DNA from: JAEUOS01 sp964470865
Lineage (GTDB): Bacteria; Pseudomonadota; Gammaproteobacteria; Burkholderiales; JAEUOS01
Length of the DNA: 22,612 nucleotides
NCBI GenBank assembly: GCA_964470865.1
Contig: CAYYFR010000084.1
Coordinates: 1 to 22,612, forward strand
Reading direction: 5' to 3'
Below the pieces are notes generated by a model that was given only the letters and a program-made list of their open reading frames with translations, did not search any database and was not told where the DNA came from. This document shows, piece by piece, positions 22,565 through 22,612 of the stretch. Positions within the stretch are counted from its first letter, which is position 1. Each line of letters starts with the position of its first letter. Position numbers and translations under genes: made by a program.

Positions 22565-22612
22565 TCAGGCCTTGACGCCGCCCTTGACGCCGCCCTTGAC
22601 GAACACCCGCTT
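22565..22612 (-). CDS. Possible C-terminal end of a gene entering from the right edge
   Basis: At the right edge the minus strand reads KRVFVKGGVKGGVKA and then a TGA stop at 22567-22565. The repeated VKGG comes from a 12-bp tandem repeat. The frame is consistent with the end of an upstream gene of the same orientation, 173 bp before the CoA-transferase. Fifteen residues do not identify it, and it may be chance. Confidence 0.3.
   Translation of the reverse strand, partial: KRVFVKGGVKGGVKA
22571..22601. repeat. Short tandem repeat, 12-bp unit
   Basis: The unit CTTGACGCCGCC occurs twice in full (22571-22582 and 22583-22594), followed by seven bases of a third copy. In the minus-strand reading it adds VKGG units to the C-terminus of the edge gene. 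Confidence 0.8.

Overview
The window is GC-rich and reads like an accessory catabolic region of a betaproteobacterium, probably Burkholderiales. This rests on four Bug/TctC-type periplasmic binding proteins, a DctPQM TRAP transporter, family III CoA-transferase, crotonase and tandem acyl-CoA ligase genes, all with strong GC bias at third codon positions. Almost every gene lies on the minus strand, so transcription runs from high to low coordinates. The exceptions are a truncated IS4-family transposase and a ferredoxin with a cytochrome P450 remnant.

Left part (1-2712): sodC (periplasmic Cu/Zn superoxide dismutase lipoprotein) is followed by a thioredoxin-like/unknown-domain fusion protein. 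That gene overlaps by ATGA a small gene that looks like a UGSC-family selenoprotein. The last gene is split by an in-frame TGA into two apparently unrelated open frames. Read with TGA as selenocysteine it gives one 179-residue protein with a U-G-S-C-T-S-C motif. A stem-loop with a G in its apical loop sits 18 nt after the TGA, as expected of a bacterial SECIS. This is the most notable system in the window, because a standard gene caller would miss or break it.

Middle-left (2838-6175): a complete TRAP transporter operon dctP-dctQ-dctM with an AT-rich leader. Next (6176-7649) is a scrap zone: the 5' part of an IS4-family transposase, a PIN-domain (VapC-like) gene whose last codons appear frameshifted, a possible small partner ORF, and the C-terminal scrap of a second PIN protein abutting the next gene.

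Right part (7650-22391): Bug protein, nitronate monooxygenase-like flavoprotein, Bug protein, [bidirectional terminator hairpin], MBL-fold hydrolase, two tandem paralogous acyl-CoA ligases, quinone-oxidoreductase-like MDR enzyme, Bug protein. A divergent 2Fe-2S ferredoxin with a truncated CYP153-like P450 follows, then an Ldh-family dehydrogenase, Bug protein, enoyl-CoA hydratase-like protein and CaiB/BaiF CoA-transferase. Together these suggest capture of organic acids in the periplasm, activation to CoA thioesters and further oxidation. The substrate cannot be read from the sequence, and no TctA/TctB permease is present. Several enzymes lack a canonical catalytic residue (Asp in the CoA-transferase, one Glu in the crotonase, His in the Ldh-family enzyme), so textbook activities should not be assumed. 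No tRNA, rRNA or CRISPR array was recognised.
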